Positions 55,141 through 64,000 of a DNA stretch of 64,000 bases are shown here, in pieces (within the stretch, counting starts at the first letter, position 1; each line of letters opens with the position of its first letter). The stretch is from positions 806,001-870,000 of the forward strand of contig NZ_CP101414.1 in the NCBI RefSeq assembly GCF_024338845.1. Direction: 5' to 3'. Made by a program: the position numbers and the translations under genes. The notes below the pieces were generated by a model, which saw only the letters and a program-made list of their open reading frames with translations, made no database searches and was not told the DNA's origin. This DNA comes from Mycoplasma bradburyae. Its GTDB lineage: Bacteria > Bacillota_I > Bacilli_A > Mycoplasmatales > Mycoplasmoidaceae.

Positions 55141-55660
55141 ATTTATATTCCACCATTCTTTTTATTGCGCATTTTACAACGCAGAGGGTTAGTAATTTTT
55201 AGATTACTAACTTAAAACAACGTTTTAATAATCAGATTTAGAACCTAACATAATATATCTAGATTATTATGTTAATTCTAATATTTTATATGTATTTAAT
55301 GTTGTTTTCTTAGATTAAGAGTACTCATATATATTAATAGTATTTATATAGATATATGACTCTTTAAATTGTTAATAAACAAGTTTATATTAATGAAAAT
55401 TAAGCTTGTATATAACAAAAGCTATCTATTAATTCTAATATATAAATTCTGATTTGTATATGAAATTGCTTAAGTTTACTCTATTTGAAAGGATTAATGA
55501 ATTCAATTTTATAAAACGAATTATATAGAATTTTGTATTCAAAAATACGCAAATTAATAAATAAAGAAAATGCGGCTAATAATAGTCTGCATTAATATAT
55601 CTAAACATCAAAAACTAAATGCTAAATAAATAATACTTCGTAAAATTTTTTTTAATAAAA
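55141..55660. other. 520-bp noncoding region upstream of the lipoprotein gene
   Basis: No gene seen. A perfect 9-bp inverted repeat GTTAGTAAT/ATTACTAAC lies at 55188-55211, about 50 nt upstream of the lipoprotein start, and could be an operator or 5' UTR hairpin. The rest is AT-rich and includes the 3' flank of the restriction gene. Confidence 0.5.
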
Positions 55661-56591
55661 TTAGCCATTTTTACCGTATTTTTTATCAATTTCACTAAGT
55701 CTTTTTTGATAATATTTTTTAATAAATTCTTTGTTTTCGTGTTTTAAAATTTGTTTTTTAATATTGTTACTAATTAATTCTTTTTCTTCTGCGTTATGAA
55801 AATAATTATCCCAACATTTTTTGTTAGCATCATAAACACCTAAAAGCTCTTCAAAAGTTAAAACTCTATGATTGTTTTTATATCTTTCGTTTTTGATATT
55901 TCTTGTCGTAACTACATTTATATTACTCTGGTATAAATTATCTAATACAGATTCACTTATTTGCTCATCTAAAGTTACTAAAAACATTTCTCTAGCACCT
56001 GTTCTCATCATTTCTTCAGGTACTTCTTGTCATCTTTCTCTTAATGTAGTTTTAGCGCTTATCAATATTGTATTTCTTTTATTAATCATATATTCTATGA
56101 CCCCAGGCAAACTATATCTACTAGTTTCCCTAACTCTTTTTCAATAAAAATATTTTTACCTATATTCCCTTGACTATCCATAGGTATTTCAGCTCCCATA
56201 AATATCAATTCAATAATTGCTTCAAATTCATTACCTGCACGCGATCTTCTACTTTGTGTATTAGATAGAGTCAATATGTATATATGCTCGGTAAAATCAG
56301 CTATAAAATGAGATATCGCATTTATTGGTGTCATTTTATTGATCTCATTTTCATCACATAAACTTTTTAAAATATCTATAGTGAATCGTTTTTCTAATGG
56401 ATGGTATATATTTCAAGAGTTTTTTCTTATATTTTCGATTATTTCACTAGCTTGTTCTATGAAATAAGTTTTTCTTTTAAGTGATATCCAAAATTAACAA
56501 AAACTTCGTAAATTAAATCATATGGCGATATGAAATATTCATTTCTTTTTCTCTTAATTAAAGCCTTAAATTCTTCTATATCTATTATCAT
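55661..56591 (-). pseudogene. Ecl18kI/SsoII-like type II restriction endonuclease, two frameshifts
   Basis: The reading frame runs in three pieces: from the ATG at 56591 to the T5 run at 56469-56473, then to 56101-56108, then to 55661. One base is missing at each joint; adding both gives 933 nt, 310 codons exactly. Restored, the protein reads 'QSRRSRAGNEFEAIIELIFM' in the middle, then 'LVDIVC-PGVIEY', 'ILISAKTTLRERWQEVPEEM' and 'RTGAREMFLVTLDEQISE', matching Ecl18kI/SsoII (recognition CCNGG family) from memory. The catalytic Asp, Lys and Glu (D..K..E) are present but in different frames. As read it is inactive, or phase-variable, or a sequencing error. It diverges from the methyltransferase. 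Confidence 0.85.
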
Positions 56592-56599
56592 TTTGACCT

Positions 56600-56619
56600 C
56601 AAATTAAATTATTAATTTG
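56600..56619. promoter_or_regulatory. Candidate operator between the R and M genes
   Basis: CAAATTAA-ATTA-TTAATTTG is a perfect 8-bp inverted repeat in the 79-bp gap between the divergent restriction and methyltransferase genes. The HTH domain fused to the methyltransferase is the obvious candidate binder, as in SsoII-type systems. It is AT-rich, so chance is possible. Confidence 0.45.
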
Positions 56620-56670
56620 TGTTATTATTAGGATAATTTAATCTCTATTCAATTTTAATATAACCATAGT

Positions 56671-57852
56671 ATGGCTAAAATATATCTAAATAAATCTAGT
56701 TCATTAGACAGCTCTCGCCTTATAAAAGAAAAGAGAGAAAAATTAAATATGACTCAAAAAGAACTAGCTGATGCAATTGGATTAAATAAATATGGAGATA
56801 GAGATATAAGAAATTGAGAAAAAGGTGAAAGTAAACCAACATCTTCAGAATTAAAAGCTATTTTATCTTTTCCTGAAGAGGTTATTTTTAAAAATCCAAA
56901 AAACGCTAGATACACAATGATAGATTTATTTTCAGGTATTGGCGGAACACGTTTAGGTTTTCAATTAACCAATAAAGTTAAATCGATTTTTTCTAGCGAA
57001 ATAGATAAATTTGCTATTAAAACTTATAAAGCTAATTTTGGAGATCAGCCTTTCGGAGATATTACTAAAATCAATAACAAAGATATACCTAAGCACGATA
57101 TTTTAGTTGCCGGTTTTCCTTGTCAAGCATTTAGTCAAGCAGGAAAAAAGTTAGGTTTTAATGATACAAGAGGAACATTATTTTTTGAAATAGCAAGAAT
57201 TCTTGAATATAGAAGACCTAAGGCTTTTCTTCTAGAAAATGTTAAAAATCTTATAAATCACGACAAAAAGAAAACCTTCCAGGTCATTTTAAAAACATTG
57301 AATGAGCTAGATTATTATGTTGTACATAAAGTTTTAAAAGCTAGAGATTTTGGCGTTCCACAAAACCGTGAGAGGATATACATTGTAGGATTTGATAAAA
57401 AGCAAGTTCATAATTATCAAGAATTTACAATGCCACAACCCACTAATGAAGAAACAAAATTGGGTGATATTTTAGAAAAGAATATAAATGATAAATACAC
57501 TTTATCTGATAAATTGTGAGACGGTCATAAACGCAGAAAAGAAGAACATAAAATTAAAGGGAATGGATTTGGCTATACTACATATTCTGCTAACGATAAA
57601 TATACAAATACATTATCTTCTAGATATTATAAGGATGGCAGCGAAATACTTATTAAACAAAAAAATAAAAACCCTCGTAAAATAACTCCTAGAGAAGCTG
57701 CTAGGTTACAAGGCTTTCCTGAAGAATTTATTATTCCGGTTAGCGATACGCAAGCATATAAGCAATTTGGTAATTCTGTTTGCGTTCGCGTTATCAACGC
57801 CATAGCAAAAGAAATTCTATCCATTCTAGATCAAAATAATAATAAAAAATAA
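56671..57852 (+). CDS. HTH-fused DNA cytosine-C5 methyltransferase (SsoII-like)
   Basis: 393 aa. Residues ~18-75 form an HTH regulator ('MTQKELADAIGLNKYGDRDI', Trp by TGA in 'IRNWEKG'). The methyltransferase has motif I 'TMIDLFSGIGGTRLGFQ', motif IV 'VAGFPCQAFSQAG' with the catalytic Cys, motif VI 'FLLENVKNL', motif VIII 'PQNRERIYIVG' and motif X 'YKQFGNSVCVRVINAIA'. The region between VIII and IX is the target-recognition domain. The start at 56671 includes the HTH; starting at the internal ATG would drop it. The build matches M.SsoII/M.Ecl18kI, which methylate CCNGG and repress their own gene. Target not proven here. Confidence 0.92.
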
Positions 57853-57873
57853 GCATCATTCTTAATTAAGAAA

Positions 57874-57909
57874 AATAGCATCGCGCTTTAACACGATGCT
57901 ATTTTTTAA
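57874..57909 (+). terminator. Terminator after the methyltransferase
   Basis: AATAGCATCG/CGATGCTATT, a 10-bp perfect stem with a 10-nt loop, followed by TTTTT, 22 nt after the stop. Confidence 0.88.
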
Positions 57910-57910
57910 T

Positions 57911-58418
57911 ATTTAAATACAAATGTTTAACAAACGTATCAAACATAATTTCAATAATGTTTTGTTTTTATTTTTCTATATCAAGAAAGTAAACAAAAAA
58001 GCAAATAAAATAATTGATAATATTCCATTTTATCGAAAAAATGCTGATTTTTACATAACTTATCAATTTAGAAAAATAACTAAGGATATGATGTAATCGA
58101 TGATTAAAAACTTCATTTGAAAATGTTTTATATTCATTAAAAAGATTCCAATTTAGCTAACTATATTCTCTGTCATAGTTGTTTCTAAGGATTAATTAGA
58201 ACTGTTTTGCAATTAATTTTGATAGTTAAATCAATTTTTTGAATATTTTTAAAAAATTCTTTACTTTATTTTTGAAAAATTTGTGACGGTTTTCAACTAC
58301 CATTTAAGATGGTCTTTAAATTTAGAAAAAATTTAATAAAAATAAATATTTCAATATAAACAAAATCAACGGTAAAAATAATAAAAAATTGTGCTATTAA
58401 CGCACAATTTTATTTTCA
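57911..58418. other. 508-bp noncoding AT-rich region with a terminator at its right end
   Basis: I see no gene on either strand. At 58385-58410 an ATTGTGC/GCACAAT hairpin with A/T flanks ends the minus-strand maltodextrin operon. The rest has poly-A and poly-T runs only. Confidence 0.55.
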
Positions 58419-59084
58419 TTATTTGAAGTAATTTATGATCGTATGAAACTCTAATTCGTTTGTTTTTTTATAGATTAAATCTGCCTTAGAAAAATCTTCT
58501 AAACTGTCATGAGTTATCACTACAGCTTTCATATTAGAAGATTTAATAGCTTCAAGACCTGATATCGCATCTTCAAACCCAATACATTCATCAATTTCAA
58601 CATTTAACCCTTGAGCCGCTTTTATATAAATATCAGGTGCAGGTTTTCCATTCTTAATTTCACCAGGATTTACTATATAATCGAACAATCCAATTAATTC
58701 TAATTTTTCTAGTATTACTGGTGCGTTATAGCTACTAGAAGCAACTGCTAGCTTAATACCGTTTTGTTTTGCTTTATGCAACAATTCACTAATCCCAGGT
58801 AAAACAGAATCTTTATTAATCGCTTTTTTTAATAATTCTTTGTACAAATCATTCTTCTGATTACAAAGATCGATTAATTGATCTTCATTTAAAGAATGAT
58901 TAATCTTCTTTAATTTAAGAATCGCTTTAAGAGTATCTAATCTAGGTAAACCTCTTAGTTTATCATTTTCTTCTTCAGAATAAGATATATTTAGTTTTTT
59001 TACAATCTCTTGTCACGCTAGATAATGCAATTTAGCAGTATCTGTTATTACGCCATCTAGATCAAATATAAATGCCTTAATCAT
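58419..59084 (-). CDS. pgmB: Beta-phosphoglucomutase
   Basis: 221 aa. It converts beta-glucose 1-phosphate, the product of GH65 phosphorolysis, to glucose 6-phosphate. HAD motif 'FIFDLDGVITDTAKLHYLAW' at residues 5-24 has the D-x-D nucleophile pair followed by the cap-domain start typical of PgmB. Cap 'KLRGLPRLDTLKAI' (GxxR region), then 'LAVASSSYNAPVILEKL' and 'NGKPAPDIYIKAA', and 'CIGFEDAISGLEAIKSSNMK' are intact. It is the last gene of the operon and overlaps the GH65 gene by 8 nt. Confidence 0.93.
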
Positions 59085-61446
59085 GTTTAATTGAAAACTT
59101 CTTAGTTTGTTGGTTAACTATTTCTTTATTACCTAAAATAACTAGTTCTTGTTCTTTAGAATTATTAATAGTTTTTATGCTAAATTCTTGTTGGTTAATT
59201 TCTACTTCAAAAGACGAACCTTTATATTGGAAACGATAAGTTAATTTTTCTCAATTCTTCGGTAAAATTGGATCTAAATGCAATTCATCGTTATGTCAAT
59301 CTAATCCGCCAAAACCAAACACAATCATCTGATAAATAGCCGCTAGCGATCCAGCATGAATTCCTGCGTTAGATGTATGCATTGCTGGTCCTAAGTCAAC
59401 GTTTATTCCATATCTAAACATCTTATAAGCCATATCGATTTTTTTCAGTCTTGCCGCTTCAATTGCATAGGTTGCAGCTGACAAAGAAGAATCATGTGTT
59501 GTTATCGCTTCATAATAATCAAAGTTAGCTTTTCTTACTTCTTTAGAATACAGGTGGGGTAAGATATTTAACAACAACACCACATCTGCTTGCTTAACTA
59601 ATTGACCTGATAATAAAACTCTACCATCAGCCGTACTAAACAACTTCTTACCAGCATCCCCTAACATTTGGAACGGTCTAACATTATTTAGTTTAAGTGA
59701 TAAGAAACTATCATTCTCACTAATAATTAAATCCTTATTAGGTTTTTGTTGTTTAAGATTATTTGATACATCAATCATCTTATTCTTATCAATCTTATAA
59801 GGAATCTTATTATAGATCTCATCTAATAAGGATTGATTGTTAGTTTCTAAATAATTGATATATTTAATAGCTAAATCAATATTGTATTTAGCCATCATAT
59901 TGATATAAGCATTATTATCAATATTACCCTTATACTCATTAGGTCCCATAACATCTAGAATTCCATAAGAACCATCTTCTTGACGCTCAGCACGGTTGGT
60001 ATAAAACCAAGCAGTATCAATAATCATCTCATAACCCATTTGGTTCATAAACTCTTGATCATTACTAAACACATAGTATTGATGTACTGCGTAAGCAACA
60101 TCAGCCGACACGTGGATTTCTTGTCTTCTAGAAGCAATTGGTACTTGTTCACCAGTAACAACATCAGCTTGCCCTCAATAAGGACATACTTCCCCATCAG
60201 TTGGTCACGCCATTTCCCATGGAAATTGCGCTCCTTCTAGATTAGATTCTTGAATTCTTTCTTTTTGTTCTCTAGCTTTATTTCTAGCACCTTCTATACC
60301 TTTATAACGATAAGTTAAAAGGTTTCTTACCACATCTATATCGTTATATAAATAATTCGGATTAATAAAGAATTCAGTATCTCAGTAAGTATGTCCTTGA
60401 TAACCTTCCCCACTTAATCCTTTAGCGCCAATATTTTTATTAGTGCTATTGTTTGGTACAAAATTATTTAAATGAAAGATCCCAAAATTAAGCGCTAACA
60501 TATCATAGTTAGCCAACTCATCCCCTTGAATGTCTACATAAAAGCGATTCCACACTTTGTGTTGCATCGCTTTTATCGATCTATCTTTTAATTCATCATA
60601 TGTTGAATTAACAAGTTGATTAAACTTCTTATCAGCATCATTATATACTTGTTGATCATCTAATAGATCATTAATACCATCAACACTAGTATGAACTGAC
60701 ATTAGTTTTTCTATAACTAATGTATCACCTTCTTTAAGATCATTATTAATCTTAAAGAAGATCTGTCTTCTTTGCATATCAACAACATAGTCATCATTGC
60801 CTCCAGGGATTTGCTTGTTGTTGATATAAAGTTTGGTAACCATATTATGAACAACAAGACGTTGGGATAACAACGTCTTTTGTTCCATTCTTAATGAAGT
60901 TTCATTAAGTCTTCTTTTAAGACCTTCGGCAAAGTGTTGTGTTCCGCTGTTAGTTACTTGAGCATTGATACCTGCTTTGATCTTAATGTTTATTGGATTA
61001 TTTGCTTTTAGCACTTTTAGTTCTAATCTTTGACAATAAACATTAAGATCATCTTGGGAAACAAATCTTTCGTATTTAAAATTAAGTTTAATATCTTTGC
61101 GAGAAGATGTTACTTCTCGTGATAACAACCCCTCTTTAATATGAAGGGTTTTTAAATACTTGTCATCTTCATTAACTTCGTATAACTCACCATTAATATA
61201 TATTGGCATCGTTAAACAATCAGCAAGGTTAGCTAGTTCTGGCACTTCGTTTTCATGATCTTTGTTAAAGATCCCATTAACAAAGAAGTCTTCTTTGTTA
61301 TATGATGTGTATTCTTCATCAGCACTTCTGATGCCTAAATAACCGTTTCCCAAACTGAAAATACTTTCAGTTTTAGCTACTACTTGCTTGTTAAATTTAA
61401 CTTGGGAAACGGTATTATTTTTCGTATCGTATTTTAAGTATTCCAT
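59077..61446 (-). CDS. GH65 family alpha-glucoside phosphorylase, probably maltose phosphorylase
   Basis: 789 aa. The catalytic Glu is in 'ILDVMGPNEYKGNIDNNAY' (family 'GP-D/N-EY'); 'EGYQGHTYWDTEFF' and 'THDSSLSAATYAIEAARL' are other family blocks. GH65 enzymes cleave maltose, trehalose, kojibiose or nigerose with phosphate to beta-glucose 1-phosphate plus glucose. The pgmB partner, which acts on the beta anomer, and the GH13 neighbours fit maltose phosphorylase best. Several TGA Trp codons split it. Cytosolic. Confidence 0.9.
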
Positions 61447-61455
61447 AATCTTAGT

Positions 61456-64000
<2,545 letters not shown>

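Overview
The window is a stretch of a mycoplasma (Mollicutes) chromosome. It is very AT-rich, and in almost every gene in-frame TGA must be read as tryptophan for known proteins to be continuous, for example TrxA A-D-W-C-G-P-C, RpoA, TopA and MetG. With TGA as Trp the genes are full length, and each apparent chain of short ORFs collapses into one gene. Gene order and content match the pneumoniae-group mycoplasmas: pta/rbgA/yitT/rplS/trmD/rpsP, infA to rplQ, gmk/stp/prkC/rsgA/pgi/rpe, hup/recU and rplJ/rplL. The 16S rRNA gene carries, at 8195-8214 and 8359-8380, the two sites I remember as the classic Mycoplasma gallisepticum diagnostic primers. The organism is therefore probably M. gallisepticum or its near twin M. 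imitans. This is recognised from memory, not searched.

Layout, left part. From 1 to 7.7 kb there is one long minus-strand block: infA-rpmJ-rpsM-rpsK-rpoA-rplQ, then rpsP-trmD-rplS, then yitT-like, rbgA, pta and a HAD phosphatase cut by the window edge. From 7.7 to 9.8 kb is a solitary 16S rRNA gene with its own promoter, boxA-like leader, RNase III-type processing stem and terminator, and no 23S or 5S beside it. From 9.8 to 17.8 kb is a tightly coupled housekeeping string (gmk, stp, prkC, rsgA, pgi, rpe, topA, trxA) containing a Ser/Thr kinase-phosphatase pair. def, an MFS transporter, mnmG/rsmG/ParA-like, a small membrane protein, nusG/secE/rpmG follow up to 25.8 kb.

Layout, middle. From 25.9 to 36.0 kb is an accessory membrane-protein island. 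It first holds three paralogous polytopic membrane proteins of a family I do not recognise. Two of these form a short operon with an exported Ala-rich protein, behind a strong promoter with a perfect inverted repeat at the expected transcription start. It then holds three tandem copies of a two-gene module; all six proteins are related small membrane proteins. dnaJ with a degenerate CIRCE operator, a lipoprotein and a MATE-like transporter with large extra loops follow. Housekeeping genes resume at 41.4-50.9 kb: rpmF, rplL and rplJ with an L10-type leader, hup, recU, rpiB, metG, der, cmk and a DJ-1-like protein.

Layout, right part. From 51 to 55 kb are two large lipoproteins. The first ends in what looks like a GT80 (PM0188-type) sialyltransferase domain. 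From 55.7 to 57.9 kb is a type II restriction-modification locus: an intact HTH-C5-methyltransferase fusion diverging from an Ecl18kI/SsoII-like endonuclease gene broken by two single-base frameshifts. From 58.4 kb to the end is a maltodextrin operon: pullulanase, oligo-1,6-glucosidase, GH65 maltose phosphorylase and beta-phosphoglucomutase. It would debranch and cleave alpha-glucans and deliver glucose 6-phosphate partly without ATP, feeding glycolysis with pgi, while Pta belongs to the acetate route to ATP.
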